Assembly (NCBI GenBank): GCA_045110675.1 | Contig: JBGCGJ010000042.1 | Span: 54,189-118,188 of the forward strand | Source of the DNA: JBALVT01 sp045110675 | Lineage (GTDB): Bacteria > Pseudomonadota > Gammaproteobacteria > Pseudomonadales > Halieaceae | DNA: 64,000 bases | Reading direction: 5' to 3' | Shown here: in pieces, positions 33,862 to 42,736 of the stretch | Layout of the letters: every line of letters starts with the position of its first letter | How positions within the stretch are numbered: position 1 is the first letter of the stretch | The notes under the pieces: generated by a model | The model's input: only the letters and a program-made list of their open reading frames with translations | The model's database searches: none | Told to the model about the DNA's origin: nothing | Position numbers and translations under genes: made by a program

Positions 33862-33986
33862 GCTCACATGGTCGATTCGGTTTTCCAGACACGCCGTAAA
33901 TACGTCCATGTAGGCTTGTCTAGCGGGAGGCCGCCCCCAACCTCCATGCTGTAGACAGTCTTGAAAACCGAATCGACCATGTGAGC
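33862..33986 (+). repeat. Nested palindromic element, copy 2
   Basis: Perfect 24-nt arms (33862-33885 and 33963-33986) enclose 77 nt. The 32-nt core 33889-33920 is identical to 1545-1576. The interior hairpin differs from copy 1 (GGGAGGCCGCCCCC region inserted, CTCCATGCTGTAGACAG). The right flank (GCTTAACT, TTTTCTAAAAA) is also shared with copy 1. Confidence 0.9.
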
Positions 33987-34035
33987 TATGGCTTAACTTT
34001 CTGTTTTCTAAAAAGCTGTTTCAGCTGGGTGCGAA

Positions 34036-34620
34036 TTAATACTTTGGCTCATTGCCATGCACACCAAGGTAGTGAGAACCGAGGTTTGGCAGCTCTTCAA
34101 GCGACTCATTAATCTCGTAAAGCCGTTCGTACTTGGTGTCCTTGATCAGCCACTCGCCGTCCACTTTAAGATAGCGATCCCAATACAAAGCTGTGCCAGA
34201 GGTTTTGGCCTTGTGATTAAGAATCCACATATGATCGGCGAGATACCAGATGCCCGTAGCTTCGCAGTCGCTGATCATCTGAATTTCCGGCTGATGCCCG
34301 TTGTGGTGACCAATAGATTTATTGCTGAAGGATACGCCGATGTTGTCCAGGTACTCCTGCTTGCCCTGGGTCGTCCACTCGTAGGTGCCACCGATAAAGT
34401 GCACGGAAACGTCGTTGTGGAACAAAGTGCCCAGCTCTTCCATGTTAGCGGTGTCGATGCACCTGAAATAGGCGTGCTTGAGTCTCTTGATGGCCTCGAT
34501 ATCCATCAGTCGCTGGATATCTTTTCGCAGTTCATCGATGCCGCCCTGGGAGGCCTGAAGCGGTATTCCATCGGTGATACCCATGTTGATCTTGTTTAGA
34601 ACCTGCCTTTGATCACTCAT
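34036..34620 (-). CDS. NTF2-like (SnoaL-type) protein
   Basis: This 194-residue single-domain protein has the NTF2-like cone fold of the SnoaL_4 type: IEAIKRLKHAYFRCIDTANM then ELGTLFHNDVSVHFIGG, and later YWDRYLKVDGEWLIKDTKYE. The class includes ring-cyclising enzymes, isomerases and dehydratases, with acid-base pairs in the pocket that I cannot assign here. AGGAACTAAAGC precedes the ATG at 34620. It lies 63 nt downstream of an SDR gene on the same strand; SDR plus SnoaL pairs are common in steroid or aromatic breakdown. Confidence 0.86.
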   Translation of the reverse strand: MSDQRQVLNKINMGITDGIPLQASQGGIDELRKDIQRLMDIEAIKRLKHAYFRCIDTANMEELGTLFHNDVSVHFIGGTYEWTTQGKQEYLDNIGVSFSNKSIGHHNGHQPEIQMISDCEATGIWYLADHMWILNHKAKTSGTALYWDRYLKVDGEWLIKDTKYERLYEINESLEELPNLGSHYLGVHGNEPKY

Positions 34621-34683
34621 GCTTTAGTTCCTGTATTTGTCGTGTATTCGTTGATGGTTTGTTTTCTGGTTAAAGTGAACGAA

Positions 34684-35460
34684 TTATAGACTAGGAGCCG
34701 GAAACAACCGGCGCCCGGTGCTCAATCCGCCGTCCACGGCAAGCGCTTGCCCGGTGATGAACGAAGCTTCGTCTGAGGCTAGAAACAACGCGGCCGAGGC
34801 AACTTCTTCTGGTTGCCCTGGCCTTCCGGACAGATGCCAACTCACGAACTCCTTGTGCAGTGGCTCAATCTGTTTGACGATCTCAGTAAGGGGAGTTTCG
34901 ATCAAGCCGGGGCATAGTGCATTGCTGCGCACATTTGCCCAGGCATAGTCGACCGATAGGCTGGTGGTGAGTTGTAAAACGCCGCCCTTGGACACGCAAT
35001 AAGATAAGTTATTGTCTGATCCCATTAAACCGAAAACGCTTGAGAGGTTTACGATTGATCCGCCACGCTGCTCAACCATGGAAGGTATCAGGTGTTTGGA
35101 AGTAAGAAAGCTGCCCTTGAGATTGATGTCCAATACTCTTTGGAATTCTTGGGTGTCGAGATCCGTAGCACTGCCGACACCGGCAACGCCTGCGGAATTG
35201 ACCAATATATCAATTCTACCCAAAGCTTTTAGCGCGAGCTCTGCGGATGTTTTTACCGCGTCCTCGTCAGTGACGTCCAAGAGTGTGAACATGGACCTGG
35301 GGGCGGTTGTCGTAACAGTGTGCCAATCTTCATCGGCTGGCTTGTTAACATCGGCGCCGAAGATGGTCGCTCCTTCCGCCGAAAACCGTTTGGCACAGGC
35401 CAGCCCAATTCCCGATGCTGCTCCGGTAATAAAAGCGAATTTCCCTTCCAGTCTGCTCAT
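34684..35460 (-). CDS. Short-chain dehydrogenase/reductase (SDR)
   Basis: This 258-residue classical SDR has a TGAASGIG cofactor loop (about residues 11-18), NSAGVAG, the catalytic Ser in NLSSVFGL and the YxxxK in YCVSKGG; the C-terminal part is SDEASFITGQALAVDGGLS. An acidic Asp at the end of strand 2 (FGADVNKP) points to NAD preference. The ATG at 35460 is used because the fold begins there; the frame to 35508 adds a non-family tail. It is likely a partner of the downstream NTF2-like gene. The alcohol or ketone substrate is not known. Confidence 0.92.
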   Translation of the reverse strand: MSRLEGKFAFITGAASGIGLACAKRFSAEGATIFGADVNKPADEDWHTVTTTAPRSMFTLLDVTDEDAVKTSAELALKALGRIDILVNSAGVAGVGSATDLDTQEFQRVLDINLKGSFLTSKHLIPSMVEQRGGSIVNLSSVFGLMGSDNNLSYCVSKGGVLQLTTSLSVDYAWANVRSNALCPGLIETPLTEIVKQIEPLHKEFVSWHLSGRPGQPEEVASAALFLASDEASFITGQALAVDGGLSTGRRLFPAPSL

Positions 35461-35590
35461 TGCGAATCCCGCCCGCTGTTGCGGCTTTTTAGTAGAGATA
35501 GTGAGCAATCAAGTTTACGAGGAATCGCGATATAGAAGCGAAGAAAATGCTGGAGCTCGGGATAAATAACTAGGCCGGGGGCGGAAATTC

Positions 35591-36946
35591 TTAGGTGCGA
35601 GCATGCTCTGCGTAGCGGATGACGATTTCGCCAATGGCCAGTGTAGCGATAACACCAGTGAGCACGGTCCAGTCGATACCTTCTCCGGGTACGTAAACAA
35701 ACAAGACAATTGATAGAGCGAGGACCGAAAAGCAAACAAAGGCGAATAATCTGGCAATAGCCATGCTGCCGGGCACCCTATAGGGCCTCGGGTGATCCGG
35801 ATCTCGCACTCTCATGCGAACAAAGGCGAGAAACATCCCCAAATAAGGTAGTAAAAAAATAACTGCACTAAAGGCAAACAACGACCAAAACAGATCTTCA
35901 TTCGATCCCGACAAGAAACCATACAAAACCATGATTGCAGTACTAACAATCCCCATTAGCATGGCGGCACCCACCGGTGTACCCAGCTTGGGATGTTCAT
36001 AGGCGAAAATTTTCGGCAGCTCATCTTCATGCGCCGCTTCGGCCGCCGCTCTATTACAGCCCAATGCCCAGGTTACGCCGTTTGAAAAGAAGGTAAACAA
36101 GGCAGAAATACCGAGTACAAATACGAAAGCTTTACCGGTGGGGCTGTCTCCAAAAAACAAGTTGAAGGTGTCGATCAAACCCTCGACTAAGTTAATGTCT
36201 CCCGCTGGGATTGCGGCCAAGACGGCAATCGTTCCCATAATGTACAAGGTGATGATGACAGCGCCAGAAACAAAGATCGCTCTGGGAACGTCGCGTGCAG
36301 GGTTGTTCATCTCATCAGAGCTGGCACTTACCAGCTCAAAGCCCAGCATGCCGTAGACGATAGCTGGGATGTACTGGAGGCTACTGCCCCAATCGGGCTT
36401 CATGGAATCGAAGTTCAGTGGATTGGCCATGCCGTGATCCTGGGTGTAGAGCACCGCACCCACCGTAATGGCGAGAAAAATAATAACTTTGAGAATAGCC
36501 CCCAAATTTGGAATCCACTTGCCAACGTCCAGGGCAATCACGTTCACCGCGACAGCAATCCAGGTGAGCAACACTCCTAAAGTCACCTGCGCGCCCAGAG
36601 ATAAATCGGGAGCGAACATCTGCTTGAACACACCGGCAAACAGTATAAAAATCGCGGGCATCCAAACCGCTGTGTTCACCCAGTAGGCCCATGTCGCCCT
36701 GGAGGCCCAGCGGCGACCGAAGGCGTTTTTGATCCAGGCATAAATACCGCCTTGTTCGGGATAAGAACAACCCATTTCCGCGCAAATCATCGCGAAGGGG
36801 ATGAAGAATACAAAGCCGAGGAAAACCCACCAAAATACACTGGAAGGACCTACTGAAGCAGCGGCGGTCAGTGTGTCCAGCAACAGGATCGCCGATACGG
36901 TGAACAGCACCATATCGCGTTGCTTTAGGGTTTTTATGTGGGTCAT
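35591..36946 (-). CDS. APC-superfamily amino acid/polyamine permease
   Basis: This 451-residue inner-membrane permease has about 12 helices and an APC start (LKQRDMVLFTVSAILLLDTLT). It has EMGCSYPEQGGIYAWIKNAFG in helix 2-3, a family hallmark, and YGMLGFELVSASSDEMNNPARDVPRA in helix 6. It is 10 nt downstream of the aminotransferase and forms an operon with it. The cluster suggests import of a polyamine, its amino-acid product or a guanidino compound. The ribosome site is weak, which fits coupling to the gene before it. Confidence 0.92.
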   Translation of the reverse strand: MTHIKTLKQRDMVLFTVSAILLLDTLTAAASVGPSSVFWWVFLGFVFFIPFAMICAEMGCSYPEQGGIYAWIKNAFGRRWASRATWAYWVNTAVWMPAIFILFAGVFKQMFAPDLSLGAQVTLGVLLTWIAVAVNVIALDVGKWIPNLGAILKVIIFLAITVGAVLYTQDHGMANPLNFDSMKPDWGSSLQYIPAIVYGMLGFELVSASSDEMNNPARDVPRAIFVSGAVIITLYIMGTIAVLAAIPAGDINLVEGLIDTFNLFFGDSPTGKAFVFVLGISALFTFFSNGVTWALGCNRAAAEAAHEDELPKIFAYEHPKLGTPVGAAMLMGIVSTAIMVLYGFLSGSNEDLFWSLFAFSAVIFLLPYLGMFLAFVRMRVRDPDHPRPYRVPGSMAIARLFAFVCFSVLALSIVLFVYVPGEGIDWTVLTGVIATLAIGEIVIRYAEHART

Positions 36947-36956
36947 TTTTGCAGCG

Positions 36957-38324
36957 CTATGACACGCCGTAGTGCGCCGCAGTTACATCAAGCGCCTGGA
37001 GAAATTTTTCTGTGAGAGTGTCGATCTCATCCACAGTGCACACCAGTGGGGGTGCCATGATCATGGCGTCACCGGTTGCTCTTACCATGAGTCCATTCGC
37101 TACCGCGGTATCCCGGCAAAATTCCGCGCCGGCAGATTCTGGCGCGAGCCGCTCTCGGCTGGATTTATCTCTTACCAGTTCTACCGCTGCAAACATACCC
37201 AAACCGCGTACTTCGCCAACGATGGGATGGTCCACTAGTGCCGCCAAATTGTTTTGCAGGCGCGGACCTAGAATGGACTTGGCATTGTCGATAACGTTAC
37301 TGTTGTTGTAGATATCAAGCGTGGCAAGTCCCGCCGCGCAAGCTGCGGGATGACCCGAGTACGTGAGGCCGTGATTGAAATCACCACCTTTGTCAATGAG
37401 CACATCTCCGATCTTATCGCCAACCATTACTCCGCCTAGTGGCATGTATCCATTAGTAACCGCTTTGGCGAAGGTCATTAGATCGGGCCTGATATCGAAT
37501 GTCTCACTGGCGAACCACTCTCCCGTGCGACCGAATCCGCAAATAACCTCATCGGCAATTAGCAGAATGTCGCGCTCGTCACAGATCCGTTGAATTTCGG
37601 GCCAGTATGTTTCTGGGGGCACCACGACACCACCGGCACCCTGTACAGGCTCGGCGATAAAAGCCGCTACTTGATCTTCGCCAATCTCATCAATTTTTGT
37701 TTCCAACTCTCGAGCCACTTGAAGACCATACTCGGCTTTGTCTAGTTCCCCGCCATTCAAATACCAATTGGGTTCATTGATGTAGTGGATGTTAGGCACA
37801 AGCGCCATTTGCTTATGCATGTACTCCATGCCGCCCAACGAGGCACCCGCTATAGTGGACCCGTGATAGGCATTTTTGCGACTGATAATCTGTTTCTTAT
37901 TCGGCTTACCCAGTAGGTCGAAGTAGCGGTGCACTAGCCTGAGATTGGTATCGTTGGCTTCCGAGCCAGAGTTGGTGAAAAAGACTCGATTAAATTGCGC
38001 CGGCGTGACGTCAACTAAGGCTTTGGCCATTTCCAGAGCGGGTTGGTTGGAGCAGTTGAAAAAATTATTGTAGTAGGGCAGTTCTTGCAGCTGAGCGTAT
38101 ACGGCATCAGCAATACTCTTTTGACTGTAGCCCAAATTGCAGCACCACAGCCCCGACATTCCATCGAGTATTTTATGGCCGTCGGAGTCGTAGATGTAAA
38201 CATGTTCTGCGCGGGAAACGATTCGTCCGCCGGTTTTGTTGTAGGCGCCCGGATCGGTAAAGGGATGCATATGGTGCGACTGATCCAGAGCACGCAGAGC
38301 TGAGGTGTCAATTTTCATAGTCAT
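36957..38324 (-). CDS. Class III PLP aminotransferase (putrescine/omega-amino type)
   Basis: This 455-residue fold-type I transaminase is similar in layout to SpuC-like putrescine-pyruvate aminotransferases. DGMSGLWCCNLGYSQ is the N-terminal block, FFTNSGSEANDTNLRL binds PLP phosphate, IADEVICGFGRTGEWFASE holds the PLP-ring Asp, and FAKAVTNGYMPLGG contains the Schiff-base Lys. It should move an amino group from a terminal amine (putrescine, cadaverine or omega-amino acid) to pyruvate or 2-oxoglutarate. GGAG lies upstream of the ATG at 38324. It is divergent from the glutamine-synthetase-like gene across 189 bp. Confidence 0.93.
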   Translation of the reverse strand: MTMKIDTSALRALDQSHHMHPFTDPGAYNKTGGRIVSRAEHVYIYDSDGHKILDGMSGLWCCNLGYSQKSIADAVYAQLQELPYYNNFFNCSNQPALEMAKALVDVTPAQFNRVFFTNSGSEANDTNLRLVHRYFDLLGKPNKKQIISRKNAYHGSTIAGASLGGMEYMHKQMALVPNIHYINEPNWYLNGGELDKAEYGLQVARELETKIDEIGEDQVAAFIAEPVQGAGGVVVPPETYWPEIQRICDERDILLIADEVICGFGRTGEWFASETFDIRPDLMTFAKAVTNGYMPLGGVMVGDKIGDVLIDKGGDFNHGLTYSGHPAACAAGLATLDIYNNSNVIDNAKSILGPRLQNNLAALVDHPIVGEVRGLGMFAAVELVRDKSSRERLAPESAGAEFCRDTAVANGLMVRATGDAMIMAPPLVCTVDEIDTLTEKFLQALDVTAAHYGVS

Positions 38325-38513
38325 TTTTTGCTCTCCATGGCGAAATGTATCGGCTGGCGTGAAGGGTGTAATTCCAGACTACCCATAAGAGGTATAGTCG
38401 ATCTTAATGCGACACTGTTTAATAGTCTGTCACAGTCCCTCATTGATTGAATTAACCCTAAAGTGGTGTTTTCAATTTGGGACGAAACTCGCCGTAAAAC
38501 GGACAGCAATGCG
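38325..38513. promoter_or_regulatory. Divergent promoter region of the polyamine cluster
   Basis: This 189-bp spacer lies between the aminotransferase (left) and the glutamine-synthetase-like gene (right). It must contain both promoters. Repeated short words (CAGTC/GACTG-like, TCTGTCACAGTC) are visible near 38430 but no clear -35/-10 or sigma-54 site. Confidence 0.4.
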
Positions 38514-39863
38514 ATGACTAGCGACGCGGATCAAATACAGGCGTTTCTCAACGAACACCCAGACATCGAAGTGTTTGAAATCATGCTCCCGGATATTGCG
38601 GGCGGCCTTCGCGGCAAGTGGGTGACGCGCGAAAAAATCCACAAAGTCTTTGCCGGGGAGATTAAGCTACCTCTGAGCGCGCTGGCGTTTGATGTTTGGG
38701 GTAGAGACGTCGAAGCCTGGGTATTTAACAGTGGCGACGGGGATGGTCTTTGTATAGCGGATATTCGCACGCTCGCTCCAGTTCCCTGGTTGGAAAGACC
38801 CACCGGACAGTTGATCATTTCGCTGAAACAAGTCACGGGTGAACCTTGTCTTTTCGATAGTCGACACATACTCAAAGGTTTGATGGATCGTTTCGCAAAG
38901 CTGGGCCTGACACCCATGCTCGCTAGCGAAATGGAATTTCACTTGTTTCGTAACGAGGATGACTCCCTAGGCCGCCCCCAACATACGCAAACAGATCGGG
39001 TAGGGGGTGTTCTCAATAGCGGCCAAACCTATTGCATTGAAACAATGGAGGCGATGTCCGATTTAATGCACGGCATACGCGACGCCTGCGCTGCGCAGAA
39101 TCTGCCTGTAGATACGCTGATAAAGGAATCTTCGCCATCACAGTATGAAATTAATCTCTTTCACTGCCCAGATGCCTTGTTGGCAGCGGATCAAGCAGTC
39201 ATGTTGCAGCGCGCTATTCGAGGCGTCGCGAAGAGGCATGACTTGCGAGCTACGTTCATGGCCAAACCCTTTGGTGATATTGCTGGCAACGGCATGCATA
39301 TCCATTGCAGTTTGGTCGACGGCGAGGGCAAGAACGCCTTCGACGGTGGGACTGGGACGGGTAATGAACTGCTGCGACACGCTGTGGCGGGGTGCCTGGC
39401 CTCGATGGAGGAGAGCATGTTGTTGTTCGCGCCAAACCTCAATTCTTATCGGCGGTTTCAACGTGGTACTCATGCTCCACTGGCACCCACCTGGGGATAT
39501 GAAAATCGCACTGTTGCCGTTCGGGTTCCCGCCGACTTACCTGCGGCTACACGAATTGAGCACCGTGTTTCTGGAGCCGATGCCAACCCCTATCTGGTGA
39601 TAGCCGCCATTTTGGCGGGTATGTTGTACGGTATTGAAAATAAGCTGCAAGGGCCGGAGCCCCTAGAGGGGAATGCCTACGATCAGGTTCCGCCCAGTCT
39701 GCCGCGCTATTGGCCCGATGCACTTGAGCGCTTCGAGAAATCACCATTTATCGGTGATAATTTCGGAAAGGAGTTTCAGACTATATATGCTGCGTTAAAG
39801 CAGCAGGAACTGGATGAGTTCGATCGCGTTGTGACCGCTCTCGAATATGATGCATGTTTGTAG
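38514..39863 (+). CDS. Glutamine-synthetase family, gamma-glutamylpolyamine synthetase-like
   Basis: This 449-residue ATP-dependent ligase is of the GS type I/PuuA branch. DIAGGLRGKWV is the N-terminal domain. LASEMEFHLFR gives the E-x-E metal ligands, GNGMHIHCSLVDGEGKNAFDG gives the His and ATP contacts, and NSYRRFQRGTHAPLAPTWG gives the substrate Arg. PuuA members join glutamate to putrescine before oxidation. Here an aminotransferase and an agmatinase are adjacent, so polyamine or diamine ligation is likelier than ammonia assimilation. The ATG at 38514 is preferred to a GTG at 38463, which adds an unrelated tail. It is followed by the ureohydrolase after 22 nt. Confidence 0.9.
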   Translation: MTSDADQIQAFLNEHPDIEVFEIMLPDIAGGLRGKWVTREKIHKVFAGEIKLPLSALAFDVWGRDVEAWVFNSGDGDGLCIADIRTLAPVPWLERPTGQLIISLKQVTGEPCLFDSRHILKGLMDRFAKLGLTPMLASEMEFHLFRNEDDSLGRPQHTQTDRVGGVLNSGQTYCIETMEAMSDLMHGIRDACAAQNLPVDTLIKESSPSQYEINLFHCPDALLAADQAVMLQRAIRGVAKRHDLRATFMAKPFGDIAGNGMHIHCSLVDGEGKNAFDGGTGTGNELLRHAVAGCLASMEESMLLFAPNLNSYRRFQRGTHAPLAPTWGYENRTVAVRVPADLPAATRIEHRVSGADANPYLVIAAILAGMLYGIENKLQGPEPLEGNAYDQVPPSLPRYWPDALERFEKSPFIGDNFGKEFQTIYAALKQQELDEFDRVVTALEYDACL

Positions 39864-39885
39864 CAGATAGAAAAGAGGTTTAGGA

Positions 39886-40806
39886 ATGGCAGACGATAAA
39901 TTTCCCATCGACGATACATCCATGTTCTCTAATGTTTTTAGCTTCATGGGTTTACCGCTGAGCAGAGAGTTAGGACGCGACGATATCGATGCACTCGTTA
40001 TGGGCGTGCCCTATGATTTGGGTACCAGTGGTCGTGCGGGAACGCGGAGTGGACCCAGCGGCATTCGCCAAGCCAGTGCGAATCTTCGATGGGAAGAGCA
40101 GCGCTGGCCCTGGGGTTTTACCCTCGCGGATCGAGTTAACGCTGCAGATTATGGTGACGTTCAATTTCTGTGGGGTGATAGTGAAGATATGCTCAGCCAG
40201 GTGGAAGAGCATGCCGCGAAAATTACTGCGACCGGAAAAACTTTAATCAGTTTGGGGGGAGATCATTTTGTCACCCTGCCTCTGTTGCGTGGGCACGCGA
40301 GAACTCATGGAAAGATGGCCCTCATACATTTTGATGCGCACACCGATACTTACGACGAGGAAGAGAAGTACAACCATGGTTGTATGTTTTTTCGCGCACC
40401 TAGAGAGGGGCTGATAGACACCTCGAAGTCGATTCAAATAGGTATACGAACGGATTACGACCGCCCCGCTCACGAATTCGAAGTGATTGATGCGCATCAG
40501 GCCAATGAACAGTCGGTTGATGATACTGTCGCCGCTATTCGCGCTCGTGTGGGAGAGTCTCCTGCGTATTTGACCTTCGATATTGATTGTCTTGATCCTG
40601 CCTATGCACCGGGAACGGGAACGCCCGTGGTGGGAGGGATGTCTACCTCGAAAGTACTTCGAATTTTGCAGGGTATCGCCGATCTCAATATTGTAGGTTT
40701 TGATGTGGTGGAAGTATCGCCGGCCTATGACCATGCGGATATCACTGCGCTTGCCGGCGCAACTTTGGCACTACAGTTTTTGTATATGCGCGGATCGAGA
40801 ATTTAG
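39886..40806 (+). CDS. Agmatinase-like ureohydrolase
   Basis: This 306-residue manganese ureohydrolase has the motifs SLGGDHFVTLP, HFDAHTDTYDEE and TFDIDCLDPAYAPGTGT. Agmatinase or guanidinobutyrase would release urea and give putrescine or 4-aminobutyrate. It lies 22 nt after the glutamine-synthetase-like gene and is the last gene of that operon, with a terminator after it. The order ligase-ureohydrolase fits a pathway agmatine to putrescine to gamma-glutamylputrescine. AGGA precedes the ATG at 39886. It is clearly diverged from the ureohydrolase at 1725. Confidence 0.92.
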   Translation: MADDKFPIDDTSMFSNVFSFMGLPLSRELGRDDIDALVMGVPYDLGTSGRAGTRSGPSGIRQASANLRWEEQRWPWGFTLADRVNAADYGDVQFLWGDSEDMLSQVEEHAAKITATGKTLISLGGDHFVTLPLLRGHARTHGKMALIHFDAHTDTYDEEEKYNHGCMFFRAPREGLIDTSKSIQIGIRTDYDRPAHEFEVIDAHQANEQSVDDTVAAIRARVGESPAYLTFDIDCLDPAYAPGTGTPVVGGMSTSKVLRILQGIADLNIVGFDVVEVSPAYDHADITALAGATLALQFLYMRGSRI

Positions 40807-40829
40807 AACGCAGTTAATATAGAAGAGCA

Positions 40830-40859
40830 AAAAAGGCGCTCGTAGGAGCGCCTCTTTTT
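40830..40859 (+). terminator. Rho-independent terminator after the agmatinase gene
   Basis: Stem AGGCGCTC/GAGCGCCT (40834-40841 and 40846-40853) with loop GTAG is followed by CTTTTT. The A-run before the stem would let it also end transcripts from the right, so it may be bidirectional. Confidence 0.88.
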
Positions 40860-40871
40860 ATGGAGCGGCCC

Positions 40872-40990
40872 CTAATCCCAGCGGGTTCCAAATCGCAGTC
40901 CGAAAGTTCTCGGGCGCTTTGGACCAAAGAGGTGGGATGGAACGATGCCGCCGCTGGTCTCCTCTAGCCATTTGGTTTGTCCGAAGATTA
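40872..40990 (-). pseudogene. Remnant C-terminus of a TonB-dependent receptor
   Basis: On the minus strand the stretch reads as an open frame ending GPKRPRTFGLRFGTRWD and a TAG at 40872-40874, preceded by IFGQTKWLEETSGG. This is the typical last beta-strand pattern of a TonB-dependent receptor (PRTFGLRF, terminal aromatic). About 39 codons are left, and upstream it runs into the LuxR gene's stop. No rest of the receptor is present, so it is a deletion remnant. The call rests on the short C-terminal motif only. Confidence 0.6.
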
Positions 40991-41821
40991 GCGTTTGGGT
41001 GGTTGCGAGTACTCGATCAAGGTATCGCCGCCTTCGTAGTCGTTCGCACTCATCAGGGAATCCAGGAAGAGATAAAAGAGCTCCGCCTGAGAGCTTATCT
41101 CCAGTTTGGAGTAGGCATGCTTGCGATGCAGTTTTACGGTCTCCATGGAAATGGATAATTTTTCGGCCACGGTCTTGGTGCTGTGACCGTGTAAAACCAG
41201 GTTGATCACCTGTGCTTCCCTCTCTGTTAGAATACTACTGCCAAAGGCCTGTAGGGCTGCGTACATCTTGCCACGTAGATTGCTTTCGTTTGCAGCCACT
41301 CCGGAGTCGGCCCAATGTAGCTGACACAGCACTTCAACAGTGGGTTGGATGGCTTTGAATACGTCCATTTGGCGAGCAGTGAAACGCGAGCGTGCCTCAA
41401 TGCGTCCCAGGGCTATATTCACAAAACCCTCCCCCGATATGGGGATCAAATAGCCACATTCATCCTGGTAGCCGCAGTCGCGATACCAGGTCTTGTAGTA
41501 CTCGCTGTCTTTGAAGCCTTCGGGAGAAAGCTCTCGAATAGTAAACACACCGAACTTTTGATCTCGGGTTGCGCTGAGGTAATAAGGGTCCAGCAGAAAG
41601 GCCCCCTTGACGAAAATATCGAGGGTCGAACGACTGCCACCTGTTGGTAATTCGAAATATTCGATAACAGGTAGATCAGTCCCTGGGTAAACGATTATCG
41701 TTGCGTCGCCAATGGGTACAATCTCCTTGAACATTTGGATAAGCCGCTGCGGGAATTGTTCCGAGCCAATGGCGGGAATCAGGTCGGCAAGCTCTTTGCA
41801 AAAAGGTGCGAGAGGCGACAT
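40988..41821 (-). CDS. LuxR-family transcriptional regulator
   Basis: This 277-residue protein has a C-terminal LuxR HTH (SILTEREAQVINLVLHGHST then KTVAEKLSISMETVKLHRKH, about residues 200-255) and an N-terminal part of unknown effector type. LTEREAQVI and TVKLHRKHAYSKL are the standard LuxR/GerE blocks. No phosphoacceptor domain is present. The start is taken at the ATG 41821; TTG 41824 is one codon earlier. It lies at the boundary between the polyamine and glutarate genes and may control either. The stop overlaps the TonB-receptor remnant, suggesting a deletion brought the gene to its present place. Confidence 0.88.
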   Translation of the reverse strand: MSPLAPFCKELADLIPAIGSEQFPQRLIQMFKEIVPIGDATIIVYPGTDLPVIEYFELPTGGSRSTLDIFVKGAFLLDPYYLSATRDQKFGVFTIRELSPEGFKDSEYYKTWYRDCGYQDECGYLIPISGEGFVNIALGRIEARSRFTARQMDVFKAIQPTVEVLCQLHWADSGVAANESNLRGKMYAALQAFGSSILTEREAQVINLVLHGHSTKTVAEKLSISMETVKLHRKHAYSKLEISSQAELFYLFLDSLMSANDYEGGDTLIEYSQPPKR

Positions 41822-41860
41822 CAATGGGACTCAGTTGTAGTCAATTATTGTTGGGCCGAA

Positions 41861-42736
41861 TCATAACTTGATTTCGGCCCAATCCAAAAAGGCCTGATTT
41901 GCTCTGGATATGGTTCTCCCCCGGCGTTTGGCCAATGCCATATTGACTTTGCTTGCCGGTTTAATCCCAATGCCGACGATACCTGGCTCCTCATCGGCCA
42001 TAATTTTGATCCCGACAGTAGAGCCCAGCCCTTCTTTTACCATCTTGGTGATAAGGGGTAGAAAATTGGTTTGCATACGAAAATCTGGCTCCACTCCCCT
42101 CGCAGCGCACAATTGATCCAGTTTGCTGCGAATAAAGTAGCCGCTTTCGTATACCACCATGGGGGATTGGTCCAACTCAGCGATATCGATGTTCTTGCGC
42201 TTGGCCCAGCGGTGATTGTCTGCCACACACAGAACCATTTGCTCGCTGACCAAGGGCACAATGTCGAGCTCGGCGCTGTCTGGAGAGGGCAATGAAGTAG
42301 TAACGCCTATTTCAATTTCGTCTTGTAGAAGCATTTCTTCCACCCGCTTTGTGCCGGCTTGCGTTACCGACGCTTTGAGGCCTGTGTGCATTGCGAGAAA
42401 GCCGCTGAGCACATTGGGCAGGTAGTAGGTGGCGAGCATCGAGGGGCAGGCCAGTGTGATTTCTCCTTGCTGTAAACGAGTCATGGAGTCCACGGATGAG
42501 GTGAGATCATCCACATCGCGGAGTATGGCCTGGGCTTTTTCGAATAGAACACGCCCTTCAGCGGTGAGTTCTGCGCGCCGGGCACTGCGATCGAAGAGAT
42601 TCGTCGCCATCGACTCCTCTAGCTTACGGACCGCAATGCTGACAGCCGGCTGAGCCATGTGCAGTGCTATGGCTGCCTGACTGAAATTATTCAGCTTGGC
42701 TACCTGCACGAATATTTCCAGTTTGCGAAGATCCAT
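41861..42736 (-). CDS. LysR-family regulator, GcdR-like by position
   Basis: This 291-residue LysR regulator has an N-terminal winged HTH (MDLRKLEIFVQVAKLNNFSQ and following AAIALHMAQPAVSIAVRKLE) and an effector domain from about residue 90. It is divergent from the glutaryl-CoA dehydrogenase gene, the same layout as GcdR with gcdH in pseudomonads, where it activates in response to glutarate. Placement suggests the same role here. It ends 39 nt before the LuxR start on the same strand, so the two could be co-transcribed. Confidence 0.9.
   Translation of the reverse strand: MDLRKLEIFVQVAKLNNFSQAAIALHMAQPAVSIAVRKLEESMATNLFDRSARRAELTAEGRVLFEKAQAILRDVDDLTSSVDSMTRLQQGEITLACPSMLATYYLPNVLSGFLAMHTGLKASVTQAGTKRVEEMLLQDEIEIGVTTSLPSPDSAELDIVPLVSEQMVLCVADNHRWAKRKNIDIAELDQSPMVVYESGYFIRSKLDQLCAARGVEPDFRMQTNFLPLITKMVKEGLGSTVGIKIMADEEPGIVGIGIKPASKVNMALAKRRGRTISRANQAFLDWAEIKL

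Larger units (their letters stand above)
33501..34035. other. Gene-free stretch holding two nested palindromes
   Basis: This 535-bp gap lies between the IDH start and the end of the NTF2-like gene, both on the minus strand. The two long palindromes at 33700-33807 and 33862-33986 occupy nearly half of it. 33501-33699 should contain the IDH promoter on the minus strand; no clear boxes are seen. Short ORFs there show no coding character. Confidence 0.7.

Noticed and set aside
33700..33986. CRISPR-like or integron attC array
   Set aside because: There are only two elements, in opposite orientation, with large diverged arms and no spacers, no cas genes, no integrase and no gene cassettes.
34057..34599. 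180-residue plus-strand ORF opposite the NTF2-like gene
   Set aside because: It lies wholly antisense to a gene with recognisable family motifs and a good ribosome site, and its own translation matches no fold I know.
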